Below, in pieces: positions 1-8,381 of a stretch of 36,026 nt of DNA. The notes below the pieces were generated by a model. It had not been told where the DNA came from. It saw only the letters and a list, made by a program, of their open reading frames with translations, and made no database searches. A program made the position numbers and the translations under genes. This DNA comes from Clostridia bacterium (GTDB lineage Bacteria > Bacillota_A > Clostridia > Oscillospirales > CAG-272). Position 1 is the stretch's first letter. Each line of letters opens with the position of its first letter. The stretch lies in assembly GCA_017632155.1 (NCBI GenBank), contig JAGBRZ010000164.1, forward strand, positions 1 to 36,026. The letters are read 5' to 3'.

Positions 1-141
1 CGGCAGCGTCGCCGGTACATTTGCCGTTTATTCTTCCGCTTGCCACTATACCGCCTCCGCTTCATACACGCCGTTCAGAGTGTGCGTGATAGATTTGATG
101 TTGAGCTCCTCGCCGAGGATGTTGTACAGACCGCCTATCTC
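1..141. repeat. Terminal overlap of circular assembly (left copy)
   Basis: These 141 bases are identical to 35886-36026. The repeat starts inside one tail gene and ends inside the next, with reading frames continuing across it. This is what an assembler leaves when it closes a circle with a k-mer overlap; 141 is the largest default k of a widely used metagenome assembler. The first 46 bases repeat the N-terminal coding part of the gene listed at 34336-35931. Confidence 0.95.
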
Positions 142-1662
142 GAGCCTCTCGAGCGTTCTGAACACGATGGAGTTCTTCCGGGAGTGAAGCTCGTACAACA
201 GGTCGCAGACCGCCTGCGCGTCACTTGAGATGGTAAGCTCGACGCTCTTATCCTCGTAGATCTCATTTTCAATGAGGAGCGGATTCGTCTGCTTGTACTC
301 GACCGTGCTGTCCGAGTATTTCAGACCTTTGATGACGATCTTGTTATCGGACGAATTTGAGACAACGCAGTAATTCGCGCCCTGCTCAACGAACTTGACC
401 TTTGTACTCTGGGACGAAGATACAATATCCTGCCCGTTCTCGTCCGTGCCTGTGACCTCGTATACCTTGAGATCGTAAACAGGACTTGAGAACGTCATGA
501 GGACGTTCTCGGTCTTGGATATGTACCAATGGTAGACCTCCGCCTCCTCCCCGCTCTTCGAGTAATTGTGCTGCTTGACTGTTACGGACCGGATCTCCTG
601 CTTTTTGCTCTTCTGGGGGTTATCGAGAACATTCGATTCGTCAAGCCGGAGCATGTTCACCTCGCTTGGAAGCGGCTTAAACACGAGCTTGTCGCCCTTG
701 TAGCATCGGATATTAGAGCCTTGCAAAACAGCCTGCAGAGCCTTTCTGCGTGTGCTTACTGGCAGATATCCGGTCATGGTTATGCCGGCAGTACCGACCG
801 TCTCATATGCAATATCAGCACCGACGATATCAGATATCAGAGAATCGAGCGGGTATGCGTTATACATACCGCCGAGGAAATCTCCCTCGAGGTTTGCTAT
901 CTCGTCGTATGCCAGAACGCGGATGGTGTTGTTCTCGTACTCATCGCCGCTGTTGACGTAGAAACGAGACTCGGGCAGCTCGTTGAACATGTAGTCGATG
1001 GGCTGTTTTCGCTGGAAGAGATAATCCTCCTGCTCGGGATTGATGATGGCGAGGTCGAGGGTGTCGTATTCGAGGGTGTCACCCAGCACAGAGAAGTGAT
1101 TCGTGATCTCTGCCGACACCTGCGCGGAGTCATCAAAGACGCGGATCTTGCCGTATTCGATGTTGTAGATACCGAGGAAGTGATACGGCTTGTCAATCTT
1201 GCTGATCCTGAACACGATGCGGTTCACGCCGTCGGCGGCAAAATCGTAAAACTGCTCGTATCGGGCGGCGGAATAACTGCCGCGCGCTATCTCCGTGCCG
1301 TCACGGTATCCGATGATCTCCATGCCGGTGATGAGGTTTCGGCTGTGGATGGTGATACCTGTCATGGAGTAATAGGCAGGAAAGTTTGCCGTCAGCGTCA
1401 GAGGCTCGGTGAATGCGCCGTTCCTGTCGCTGGTTATTGCTGTCAGCAGACCGAGCGAGTGTTCCATGTTATAGAACGGCTTCGGCTCGCTGGTGATGTA
1501 AGCGTCCTGCTCAATGGAAGCACAATCATACGGCTCGACCCCCACGGTCAGATCCGCGAGGGACGAGCCTTCCTGCAGTTCGGCGTTGAGCGAATATGAC
1601 GCGGTCTCTTTCGCGCCGATGGCGAAGTCGGAGTACCTGAAATAGCCGTACTTATTCATCAT
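46..1662 (-). CDS. Tail tip / baseplate hub-like structural protein
   Basis: The protein has 538 residues and lies directly after the small tail protein and tape measure gene, in the slot used by tail hub or tail-associated proteins of siphophages. It is rich in beta-strand-like sequence with no signal peptide or membrane segment. I see no catalytic motif of a tail endopeptidase. The start ATG ATG lies behind a GGTGGGG ribosome site and overlaps the end of the upstream gene (stop at 1652). Its TAG stop shares one base with the GTG start of the next tail gene across the circle junction (position 46 equals 35931). By position it should form the central tail tip, joining the tube to the fibre proteins. 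The structural role is well supported by context; the exact family is not recognised. Confidence 0.75.
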   Translation of the reverse strand: MMNKYGYFRYSDFAIGAKETASYSLNAELQEGSSLADLTVGVEPYDCASIEQDAYITSEPKPFYNMEHSLGLLTAITSDRNGAFTEPLTLTANFPAYYSMTGITIHSRNLITGMEIIGYRDGTEIARGSYSAARYEQFYDFAADGVNRIVFRISKIDKPYHFLGIYNIEYGKIRVFDDSAQVSAEITNHFSVLGDTLEYDTLDLAIINPEQEDYLFQRKQPIDYMFNELPESRFYVNSGDEYENNTIRVLAYDEIANLEGDFLGGMYNAYPLDSLISDIVGADIAYETVGTAGITMTGYLPVSTRRKALQAVLQGSNIRCYKGDKLVFKPLPSEVNMLRLDESNVLDNPQKSKKQEIRSVTVKQHNYSKSGEEAEVYHWYISKTENVLMTFSSPVYDLKVYEVTGTDENGQDIVSSSQSTKVKFVEQGANYCVVSNSSDNKIVIKGLKYSDSTVEYKQTNPLLIENEIYEDKSVELTISSDAQAVCDLLYELHSRKNSIVFRTLERLEIGGLYNILGEELNIKSITHTLNGVYEAEAV

Positions 1663-2020
1663 ACCCCACCTTCTCGAACGTCACGGACAGTCGGGTATTG
1701 TACCACTGTCCGCCCCCGAGCTTGCCCTTGAGCTCGTCTCCGTTGACGGTGACAAGGTACTCGCCCGATATGGAGCTGTCCGTACCCGTCGGCACTTCGA
1801 GCGTTACGATACCTGCATTTCTGAGTGCTGTCTTGAGCTTGTCGTACTCGGTGAAATTGCCGTTGTAGAACTCGGCTTCGTAATTGGTGCGTTTGCCTTT
1901 GATGTCCCGGTGTCTGTTGCCGTCCATGGTCTTGACGTCGTAATAGTAGTCGTAGACCACAGACGGCTTTATAGAGGAGACATTTCTGTACTCAACGCCG
2001 TCTATCTTGATGGCTATCAT
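1652..2020 (-). CDS. Small tail protein after tape measure (distal-tail-like)
   Basis: The protein has 122 residues and begins MIAIKIDGVEY, a beta-rich opening like that of small distal tail or baseplate components. Its ATG overlaps the TGA of the tape measure gene by an ATGA junction, so the two are translationally coupled, and its own end overlaps the next gene. It is much shorter than a full Dit protein (around 250 residues), so it may be only the tube-like half of one or a separate baseplate component. Position is the main evidence. Confidence 0.65.
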   Translation of the reverse strand: MIAIKIDGVEYRNVSSIKPSVVYDYYYDVKTMDGNRHRDIKGKRTNYEAEFYNGNFTEYDKLKTALRNAGIVTLEVPTGTDSSISGEYLVTVNGDELKGKLGGGQWYNTRLSVTFEKVGYDE

Positions 2021-4407
2021 GCGTACGCCTCCTTCTCGGCGATCTTGAGCAGCGGCAGGAGAGCACGGGCGAAGCCCATTGCATTTGCGCTGTCATCGAT
2101 GCCGACGACTACACGGGTCACAGCAGGCTGTGCGGAGTGTCCGCCTGCCGACGAGCTCCAAGCACCTGAACCACTGTATGTTCTCACACCGAAATCGGTG
2201 GAGAGGTTTGGATTGAACGAGGCTGTCACGCCGTCAGCTATACCCTCGACCGTCTTGAAGATGTCGCCTGCGCCCTGCTCAAGACCGAGCTGCAGACCCT
2301 CGGTCGTGAAAGAACCGAGTTGCTTGAACACCTTCGACGGCGACGCAATGCCAAGGATCTTTTTAGCGATGCCGATGAGGTCGCCGAAAAGACCCTTAAA
2401 CCATGACTTGAGGTTAGACCATGCTTTGCTTATGCCTGACTTGATGCCTGCAATGATATTTTTGCCGACGTCGCTCCAGTTTGCACTTTTGAAGCTTTCC
2501 ACCAGCTTGCCCATCAATTCAATAGAATAGGTAAGCAACAGGGGGATCGCCTTTACCAAGCCCGTTCCAAGGGCGATTAAGATATGCAGTGCCGCATTGA
2601 TGATTTTCGACAGGTTTGCCGGGTCAAGCAAAAATGCTATCAGGCTGTTCATGACTTCGTAGCCTGCATCGAGCAATTGCGGAATCGCATCCATCAAACC
2701 GTACGCAAGCTGAATCATTATGGTCAGAGCTGCGTCGAGCAGCTGCCCCAGCGATTCGGGATTGGTCAGGACTTCTACGATTTTCAAAACGACATCGACG
2801 ATTGTGGGGATGAGCTCGGGCAAACTGGACGCTATACCGTTTGCCAAAGATATAAGCAAATCAAAACCGAGGGATACGATTTGAGGAAGCATCGTAATGA
2901 GGCTGCTCGCCAAATATGTTATCACTTCAAAGGCAGTAGTCATCAGCATCTCTTGATTTTGGCTGATACCGTCAATTAGGCTTTGAATTATAGAGATTGC
3001 CGCTGCAGCCAAAACCGGGAGATTTTCTTCGATCAAAACCGGGATTTCCTGCACGATAACAGGAATCAAGTCGCGCACCAGTGTTGCGGCACCGTTCAAT
3101 GCGGTTCCGATTTTGGGCATCAGATTTTCTGCGACTGCACCGACGCTTTCGACAAAATTACCGATCAACAAATCAAGGTCTGCGCTGTCATCCGACATGC
3201 CCGTAACAAGGTTGTTCCATGAAGATTTCGCCATCGCAAACGAGCCGCTCAGCGTTGTCATCGCCTCGTTTGCCGTGTTTCCGGTAAGGCCAAGCGCGTC
3301 AACACCACGTTCCAGCATAGCGGTAACCGCTTTCTGATACTCCGCAACAGGCACTTCGGTAAGTGCCTCGTACTTTTTACTCAACAGCCCCGCCGCTTGC
3401 GCTTGCTTCAAGAAATCTGCGGACGTTGCCGGGAGAATGCCGCTGAACTGGTCGGCGATTGACTGATACGTCGATGTGCTGCGGGTAATCATCATAAATT
3501 TATCCGAAAGCTCATCAATACTTCCGCCTGTGCCGGACGCAAAGTCTGAAATAGCCTGCAATCCCCGCTTGGCGTTTTCGTAACCGGCCTTATCACCCAT
3601 GGTAGACGCGAACGTCGCACCGACGTTGTTTATCATTGAGAGATACTGATTGGCTGACAGTCCAAGATTCTTGTAAGCGTTTGCTGCGTCCGTCATAATC
3701 TTGGACGTATCCATCCTGTCAAATATCTTCTCTACGCCGCCCGCAAGCTGCTCATACTCGGAAAACGACGTGATGGACAGTTTTGTCAAAGCGGCAACAG
3801 CGGCTGCTGCAGTAGCAACAGCAGTCGCACCAACCTTCGCAGACGTCTTTAATCCGCTACCCAAGGCTTGCCCGAATTTACTCACCTTGGAGCTCGCAGA
3901 GTCCGAGGACTTACCCGCTTTGGATACGCTTTTTGCATATTCATCCAGATCCTTTTTTGCGTCCGCAGCCTCTTTTTCGGCTTCATTCAGCCTCCTTGCT
4001 AGTTCTTGAGTTTTGTTGGAAGCCGTTCCATTCTCTTTGGCGGACTTGTTGAATTCCTTTGTGAGATCCTTTACCTTTTTCTTGGCAGAGTCATACGCAG
4101 CAGAAAGCGTAGACAGCTTATTTCTCTTAGTTTCCAGAGCGGTTGCGGACTCCTGAAATTTCTTTTTCAAAGTCTCAATGGGGTGCCTAAGTGACTCCGT
4201 TTTACTTTTCAGAGCCTCAAAGCCTGCTTTTGCAGATTCCACGGGGCGCTTTACGTTCTGAAATGCGCTTTGAACCTTTCCAATGGGACTTTGCAAATTC
4301 TTCATTGCTTTCGCAACGGTCTTTGAAGTCTCAGACGCATTTTTCATCGATTTTTTGAATTCCGTATCATCCAACATTATCTTCGCTGATAATTCAAACA
4401 GATTCAT
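2017..4407 (-). CDS. Tail tape measure protein
   Basis: This 796-residue protein sets tail length and is injected with the DNA. The N-terminal 190 residues are Lys/Ala/Ser-rich and probably coiled coil (repeated KxxxESA-like heptads). A segment around residues 205-400 resembles the conserved TP901-type core, and residues about 430-640 hold several long hydrophobic stretches interrupted by acidic loops, as in many tape measure proteins. The C-terminal region around 640-700 (GIKSGISKAWSNLKSW, GIASPSKVFKQLG) is a typical tape measure ending. Using the usual 0.15 nm per residue, a tail near 120 nm is inferred. The ATG overlaps the stop of the frameshifted chaperone reading frame (ATGA). Base composition in 2400-4400 looks more AT-rich than the neighbouring genes. 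Confidence 0.93.
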   Translation of the reverse strand: MNLFELSAKIMLDDTEFKKSMKNASETSKTVAKAMKNLQSPIGKVQSAFQNVKRPVESAKAGFEALKSKTESLRHPIETLKKKFQESATALETKRNKLSTLSAAYDSAKKKVKDLTKEFNKSAKENGTASNKTQELARRLNEAEKEAADAKKDLDEYAKSVSKAGKSSDSASSKVSKFGQALGSGLKTSAKVGATAVATAAAAVAALTKLSITSFSEYEQLAGGVEKIFDRMDTSKIMTDAANAYKNLGLSANQYLSMINNVGATFASTMGDKAGYENAKRGLQAISDFASGTGGSIDELSDKFMMITRSTSTYQSIADQFSGILPATSADFLKQAQAAGLLSKKYEALTEVPVAEYQKAVTAMLERGVDALGLTGNTANEAMTTLSGSFAMAKSSWNNLVTGMSDDSADLDLLIGNFVESVGAVAENLMPKIGTALNGAATLVRDLIPVIVQEIPVLIEENLPVLAAAAISIIQSLIDGISQNQEMLMTTAFEVITYLASSLITMLPQIVSLGFDLLISLANGIASSLPELIPTIVDVVLKIVEVLTNPESLGQLLDAALTIMIQLAYGLMDAIPQLLDAGYEVMNSLIAFLLDPANLSKIINAALHILIALGTGLVKAIPLLLTYSIELMGKLVESFKSANWSDVGKNIIAGIKSGISKAWSNLKSWFKGLFGDLIGIAKKILGIASPSKVFKQLGSFTTEGLQLGLEQGAGDIFKTVEGIADGVTASFNPNLSTDFGVRTYSGSGAWSSSAGGHSAQPAVTRVVVGIDDSANAMGFARALLPLLKIAEKEAYA

Positions 4408-4996
4408 CCGATCACCTCGATTCCGGCTCGATTTATTACATCCGCCGCTATTTCCGCACCCGTCCGTGTATCGGCGGGTTTCGGGTCAATCACGTCAGAG
4501 AATTTCACGGTAACATATGCCCCTCCGACGCTCTTTGCAGTGTTTTCGGTAATTATGCGTAAACAGTCCGCAACGTAAAAACGGTATGCCATCTCGCGCT
4601 GGTGTTGATTGAAGCGCGCCATAGCATACCGCATAAACGATTTTACTGTTTTTACCCTCGGGCAATCCCCTATACAGAGCCAGAGGAATTCGCATCCCCC
4701 GTCTGACCCTGCGAGGTAAAAAGCTGCAGGAGCTCGGGATCATTGAGCAGCTGCAGGATTTTCAGGGGAAGCGTCAGGGCGTTGAACTTGTACTCCTCAA
4801 CGGGAACGCCGTCAAGGAGCGCAAGGATGGTGATGACGGACCCCTTGTGATTCCTTATAGCCATGCCGATGGCTTTCAGGCGGTTCTGCTTGAACGTCTC
4901 ACCGATCAGCTTATCAGCCATGATCTCACCCGCAGGCTCGATCAGATTCGCCAGCAGGTCAAGGGCGGCTTCGTTCTCAAATTCAGACAGTCTCAT
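4404..4996 (-). CDS. Tail assembly chaperone, long form by -1 frameshift (gpGT-like)
   Basis: The downstream frame (ATG-to-stop part 4404-4634, 76 residues) has no ribosome site of its own. Read without an ATG it stays open upstream across the whole end of the short chaperone gene, in the frame reached by a -1 shift. The fused product would be about 197 residues. Its C-terminal part contains YRFYVADCLRIITENTA and KPADTRTGAEIAADVI, which match the T part of siphophage G-T chaperones as I know the family. The stop overlaps the tape measure ATG. G and GT proteins coat the tape measure during tube assembly. The exact slip point is not certain; see the frameshift site entry. Confidence 0.8.
4670..4996 (-). 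CDS. Tail assembly chaperone, short form (gpG-like)
   Basis: The protein has 108 residues, lies between the major tail protein and the tape measure gene, and starts at an ATG behind GGAGGTAG. It is mostly helical and ends with LLQLFTSQGQTGDANSSGSV, a tail very common in chaperones of this class from Gram-positive siphophages. The conserved FTSQGQ segment just precedes the place where ribosomes are expected to slip. The short form should be made in large excess over the long form. It is not part of the mature virion. Confidence 0.85.
   Translation of the reverse strand: MRLSEFENEAALDLLANLIEPAGEIMADKLIGETFKQNRLKAIGMAIRNHKGSVITILALLDGVPVEEYKFNALTLPLKILQLLNDPELLQLFTSQGQTGDANSSGSV
4694..4723 (-). 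other. Candidate -1 ribosomal frameshift region
   Basis: Reading the minus strand, two short runs could let ribosomes slip back one base. One is CTT TTT ACC (4715-4723), the other is ACG GGG GAT, with G-run GGGGGAT at 4694-4700. In both, the P-site codon re-pairs perfectly after a -1 shift. Neither is a perfect X-XXY-YYZ heptamer. Both lie in the overlap where the -1 frame is open, 25 to 50 bases before the stop of the short form. The G-run, directly after the conserved SQGQ segment, is the better guess. Confidence 0.5.
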
Positions 4997-5008
4997 ATAC
5001 TACCTCCG

Positions 5009-5584
5009 TTAAGCTGCCGTGCCGGCTTTGATGTAGACCTCAAACGGCACGGTGTCCTGTGCGTCCATCGAATAGTGGGCGGTGTAGGTAAAGGCGAAAT
5101 TGCCCTTGCCGTTGTCGCTGGACTGGATGGCAAATCCGCCCGTAGAGAGCGTGTTGAGCATATGGATGGCAACGAAGCCGCCAGTCTCCTCTCCGTTCTC
5201 ATCGGAGTAGTCGCCGACCCACCACAGATCTGCAAAGTCACTCTCGATCAAATCATTACGAGGAGTGATCTTTTCGCCGCTCACATCCGCTGCGCCAATG
5301 AGGGACTTCGCAGCGTTCACATCGACGGTGACGAATGTGCCGCTCATGGATATCTCCCATGCGTCGAGCTTCTTTAGCTCCTTTGTGTTCTTGGGGCAGT
5401 TGTCGATATCCTCACCGTAATCGGTGAAGGTGGGCGTAGCGGTGAAATTGACGCCGCCTGTAGTCGCGCCGAGGATCGCGTTATCGGGCACGGTCGCCTC
5501 GGTGGGATTGAACGAACTCAGCAGAACACCTGCGTTCAGCTGAATGTTTTTGAATGTAGATTCGGGGATTTTCGTAAACTTCAA
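5009..5584 (-). CDS. Major tail tube protein
   Basis: This 191-residue protein lies just before the chaperone pair and after the tail terminator gene, the standard place for the tube subunit. It opens with KFTKIPESTFKNIQLNAGVLL and contains GGVNFTATPTFTDYGEDIDN, with KKLDAWEISMSGTFVTVD following, matching the family of clostridial phage tube proteins as I know it. It has no extra C-terminal Ig domain. The start is TTG, six bases after GGAGGG; no in-frame ATG lies nearby. Assigned with good confidence from length, sequence style and position. Confidence 0.88.
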   Translation of the reverse strand: MKFTKIPESTFKNIQLNAGVLLSSFNPTEATVPDNAILGATTGGVNFTATPTFTDYGEDIDNCPKNTKELKKLDAWEISMSGTFVTVDVNAAKSLIGAADVSGEKITPRNDLIESDFADLWWVGDYSDENGEETGGFVAIHMLNTLSTGGFAIQSSDNGKGNFAFTYTAHYSMDAQDTVPFEVYIKAGTAA

Positions 5585-5598
5585 AATATTCCCTCCTG

Positions 5599-5979
5599 TT
5601 AATCAGCGGTCAGAAACTCCGCTGTCAGATTCAGATATTTTCGCTTTATCATGATGTCGGACGGATCGCCCATCGACTGCGCAAACGGAGATCCTCGTTT
5701 TATCCATATCGCGCCGTCATCGCAGTGCAGCAGCTTACCGCCGCGCGAGATCGAACGCGATATCTCTTCGGTCTTCTCGTTGATCGCCGCCCACGAACGT
5801 GAGCGATACCACACCGAGGCACTCAGAGCAACCTCGTTGCCGAAGCTGTCCGTCTGCGCCTGATATGTGATGTACGGAAAGTCGGGCACGTCTGACGGTG
5901 TCGGCGGGATGTAGTTTTCCTCATACGCCTTGAGACCGAAAGAGTTCCAGAACGCGTGCAGGGCTTCGGCTTTCGTCAT
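5599..5979 (-). CDS. Tail terminator / tail completion protein
   Basis: The protein has 126 residues and precedes the major tail protein gene, where gpU-like tail terminators or minor capsid/tail completion proteins are found. I choose ATG at 5979 because it has GGAGG eight bases upstream and overlaps the previous stop as ATGA; an earlier ATG at 5994 is itself embedded in that ribosome site. The N-terminal AEALHAFWNSFG and the central PYITYQ resemble small terminator proteins that fold as mixed alpha/beta. It should cap the tail tube and bind the head connector. The family is inferred mainly from order. Confidence 0.65.
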   Translation of the reverse strand: MTKAEALHAFWNSFGLKAYEENYIPPTPSDVPDFPYITYQAQTDSFGNEVALSASVWYRSRSWAAINEKTEEISRSISRGGKLLHCDDGAIWIKRGSPFAQSMGDPSDIMIKRKYLNLTAEFLTAD

Positions 5980-6329
5980 TCGGGCAACCTCCATTTCTCT
6001 GCACGGACTTGGCTCATATTGAGCCGTGAGCAGGCGGGTGTGAGCTTGTCGCCGCCGTTGGAAGTGACGCGAAAGGTCTCGCCATCACTCTTGCGCTTGA
6101 ATACGTCGTTATAGCTCAGCACATGATCCTTGCGGGTCGTTACGGTGTATACGCTCGTTACGCCCTGCTTCTGAGCTTTGAGTGCTTCAATGGAGTTATC
6201 GAGCACGATCGCTGCCTTGAAGCTCTCGCCCTCGGCGGTCACGACGCGCTCTCCACCCTGCCCGTCAGGCTCGTTGCCGTTGACCACGATCATAACGCAG
6301 TCGGTCATATTGGTGGATAACAGGCTCAT
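5976..6329 (-). CDS. Head closure / minor capsid connector protein
   Basis: The protein has 117 residues with a start behind GGAGGAAA. It lies third after the capsid gene in a tightly overlapping set (ATGA with both neighbours), where siphophages encode head closure proteins such as SPP1 gp16-like factors. Beta-strand-rich sequence, for example SVYTVTTRKDHVLSYNDVFKRK, fits a small barrel. It contains GETFRVTSNG, similar to the stopper family style. I infer that it closes the portal channel; no diagnostic motif proves this. Confidence 0.6.
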   Translation of the reverse strand: MSLLSTNMTDCVMIVVNGNEPDGQGGERVVTAEGESFKAAIVLDNSIEALKAQKQGVTSVYTVTTRKDHVLSYNDVFKRKSDGETFRVTSNGGDKLTPACSRLNMSQVRAEKWRLPE

Positions 6330-6742
6330 ATTTTCCTCCAGTAGTCCAGACGTGAGCGGAAAACACTCTGCCAGCTCAGCGGTGCGCCGTTTGCGTCCGT
6401 CGCCTTGGTGTAACTGTACCCGCCGAAACTCTCGGACGTGTATGCCGAGGTTTTGCCCTCGTCACCCTTGACGTAGGCGTCTATCTCCTCGGCAACAGCG
6501 ACGATAGCAGACGGGACTCGCATAGCCCAGACCGCGCCGTCGAACACCTCATCGGTCAGACCAACGGCGGGGTACTTATACACCCCGTCATTGAACACCG
6601 AGCCGACGATACGGAAGTACTGCCCGTCCTGCAGATAGTCGAGCGGCGCAACCTTTCCACCGCTGATAGTGAATTTGCCGAAATGTTTGTCCTCATCCCG
6701 GCAGAAGTAATTGCGTAAATACGCACAGATTTCGGTAAGCAT
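6326..6742 (-). CDS. Head-tail adaptor protein
   Basis: The protein has 138 residues and is the first full-length connector gene after the capsid block. It opens with a short helical part (MLTEICAYLRNYF) followed by a sequence rich in Tyr, Gly and Asp. Adaptor proteins in this slot (gp6/gp15-like) bind the portal and extend the neck. The downstream gene overlaps by ATGA. The upstream spacer holds AAAGGA before the ATG. The call rests on gene order; the sequence itself is not one I recognise strongly. Confidence 0.55.
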   Translation of the reverse strand: MLTEICAYLRNYFCRDEDKHFGKFTISGGKVAPLDYLQDGQYFRIVGSVFNDGVYKYPAVGLTDEVFDGAVWAMRVPSAIVAVAEEIDAYVKGDEGKTSAYTSESFGGYSYTKATDANGAPLSWQSVFRSRLDYWRKI

Positions 6743-6763
6743 CGCGCCGCCGTCCTTTCGTGA

Positions 6764-6913
6764 TTATTCGTCCGACTTCTCGGGTGCTTTGACCTTCTCG
6801 GTCTTGGTCTTCTTCGTCTCGGGCGTGACCTCGTGCCATCCCTTCGCCTTGAAAGCGTCGATGTGCGCCTGATCGGTCACGTCATAGACGTTGACTCCGT
6901 CGGTCATCCTCAT
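6764..6913 (-). CDS. Small acidic/basic protein after capsid
   Basis: This 49-residue gene fills the gap between the major capsid stop (6919) and the adaptor gene. It reads MRMTDGVNVYDVTDQ at the start, has a short alpha/beta segment up to GWHEV, then a charged tail of Lys, Glu and Pro ending KSDE. Similar tiny genes follow the capsid gene in many clostridial siphophages; their role is unknown, though a capsid-surface or connector-associated role is often suggested. A second ATG at 6907 is possible. Its frame is continuous and spacing to both neighbours is minimal, which supports it being a real gene. Confidence 0.65.
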   Translation of the reverse strand: MRMTDGVNVYDVTDQAHIDAFKAKGWHEVTPETKKTKTEKVKAPEKSDE

Positions 6914-6918
6914 AGCCG

Positions 6919-7740
6919 TTAAGCCTTCTTGTGAACGACGATACCGTTCTTCTTGTTCTCAAGAACGAATGCGTCGTAGTAGAGGCGACCTTCGACGAGA
7001 GTGCCGTTGATGCCGGGCGGGTCAATGTGGGTCTTGTACTCGGTCAGCTTAACGGGCGAGGTCATGGCGGACTTGTGGACAATGAGCAGCTCAACGCCCG
7101 TCGGCAGATACGAGGTCGGGACGGGAACGATGTTGACACCGTCGACGTTACCGACAGAGCCGTTGACGAGCATGCCCTGCGCCATGTCACCCGCCTTGAT
7201 GAAGCTGTTGTCCAGCTTGATGAACTTGTAGAACGCCGGGGATACATACGCAATGCGGTTAGTGGTCGGCACGAGGTCGTCCATCAGCATATTCTGAGCA
7301 TCGAGGAAGATGCTGTATGCGTTTTCTGCGGTAACTGCCGCAGCGGCGGTGGTGTTGCCTGCACCCGCGACCCATGCGGCAAGACGGTACTTGTCGATAG
7401 TGGGTATGATGACCTCGTCGATCTGTCTGCGCAGGGCAGCACCGGCAGACTTTGCGCCTGCGGAATCCGCCTCGTTGCGCTTATCGAGGGTGAAGGTGAA
7501 CGCCTTATCCTGAGTCATGGTGAGGGTCTGAACGGTGTCATCCAGCTCGGCGGGAGTGCCGTAGCGGTTGTCGCCGCTCATGGTGTAGTCGCCGAGGGCG
7601 ACGGTGGGGATAGAATAGACGTTGACGGCGTTTACACCGACAAAGTCGTAGTCCTTGTTGACGGCAGCATCGGTAAGGGACGCCTGAGTAAATCTCTCGT
7701 CGACCTTAGCCGAATACTTCTCTGCATAATTCTGTGCCAT
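6919..7740 (-). CDS. Major capsid protein
   Basis: The protein has 273 residues and follows the scaffold gene directly, behind GAAAGGAATTA. It contains FTQASLTDAAVNKDYDF near the N terminus, then NVYSIP and a long helix near QTLTMTQDKAFTFTLDK, and ends with a strand-rich part that includes LTEYKTHIDPPGINGT. This is the style of P22-like/HK97-fold coat proteins of Gram-positive phages as I know them. There is no N-terminal delta domain long enough to act as scaffold, consistent with the separate scaffold gene. No protease gene is seen, so maturation probably occurs without cleavage. Confidence 0.88.
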   Translation of the reverse strand: MAQNYAEKYSAKVDERFTQASLTDAAVNKDYDFVGVNAVNVYSIPTVALGDYTMSGDNRYGTPAELDDTVQTLTMTQDKAFTFTLDKRNEADSAGAKSAGAALRRQIDEVIIPTIDKYRLAAWVAGAGNTTAAAAVTAENAYSIFLDAQNMLMDDLVPTTNRIAYVSPAFYKFIKLDNSFIKAGDMAQGMLVNGSVGNVDGVNIVPVPTSYLPTGVELLIVHKSAMTSPVKLTEYKTHIDPPGINGTLVEGRLYYDAFVLENKKNGIVVHKKA

Positions 7741-7770
7741 AGTACATTAATTCCTTTCTGAAAATGATTT

Positions 7771-8334
7771 TTACCCGTCAAATCCCACGAGAAACGGGTC
7801 TTTTTCTGACGGATTACTCTCGGGCGGATTCGCAACGGGTGCGCCCGTGGTTGTGGTGGTTGCTACAAGATCGGCAAAGTCGCCTGCAACGAGTGCGTCA
7901 AGCGAGGCGGCGTCCTTGATCTTGTCGCCGTCCAGCTCAATGCCGTCGATCTCGGTGCGGCTTGCCCGCATTGCGATATCGAGGTTCTTGCCGGTGATGT
8001 TCTTGCCCTCGAAGTAAGCTCTGACAGCGGATTCTTTCGCTGTGCGGCTCTTCTCGGCTTCGACATTACCCTTGTAAGCATCGAAATCGCCCTGTAGCCT
8101 GTCGTACTCTGCCTTTGGGACAGTCTCCTCTCCCTCTTTCGGGAGTTTCGCTCTCGCCGCATCCCGTTCACGCTCTGCGGCTTCAAGGTCTCTTTTGAGA
8201 TCCTTGATCGTCTGGGGCATATCCTCCATACTCTCTGTGTGCAGATCACATATCTTACCTAAGACGTCTTTAGGTACTGTGATTTCTGCGCCCTCAAAGA
8301 TTCTTCGGAGAGCTGCCCTGTCAAATTCTGCCAT
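7771..8334 (-). CDS. Capsid scaffolding protein (GP20-like)
   Basis: The protein has 187 residues. Residues about 30-110 form a highly charged predicted coiled coil (ESMEDMPQTIKDLKRDLEAA and following), the hallmark of phage scaffold proteins. The C-terminal part is Thr/Pro/Ser-rich and ends in a short hydrophobic FLVGFDG, probably the coat-binding end. It lies directly before the capsid gene. Scaffold proteins guide coat assembly and then leave the procapsid. It is preceded by two hairpins, an unusual feature for a gene needed in large amounts (see the terminator entry). Confidence 0.85.
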   Translation of the reverse strand: MAEFDRAALRRIFEGAEITVPKDVLGKICDLHTESMEDMPQTIKDLKRDLEAAERERDAARAKLPKEGEETVPKAEYDRLQGDFDAYKGNVEAEKSRTAKESAVRAYFEGKNITGKNLDIAMRASRTEIDGIELDGDKIKDAASLDALVAGDFADLVATTTTTGAPVANPPESNPSEKDPFLVGFDG

Positions 8335-8381
8335 GTTTTATCTCCTTTCACGGTGGCAATTCACTGCCATTAGATTTGTAT

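Noticed and set aside
1..141. True terminal direct repeats of a linear phage genome
   Set aside because: Repeat ends fall inside codons of tail genes and frames continue through the joined ends. A length equal to an assembler k-mer is a simpler explanation.
529..1599. Long plus-strand open frame (356 codons) opposite the tail tip gene
   Set aside because: It is fully antisense to a gene with ribosome site and correct neighbours; its translation has no recognisable domain and the GC-rich codon pattern of the minus gene explains its openness.
4495..4743. Separate 82-codon gene in the third frame across the chaperone overlap
   Set aside because: It lies in neither the chaperone frame nor the -1 frame, lacks a ribosome site and gives an Arg-rich product; the frameshift model explains the region.
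6931..7761. Plus-strand open frame opposite the major capsid gene
   Set aside because: Antisense shadow of the capsid gene; valine/aspartate-rich product with no plausible fold or start signal.
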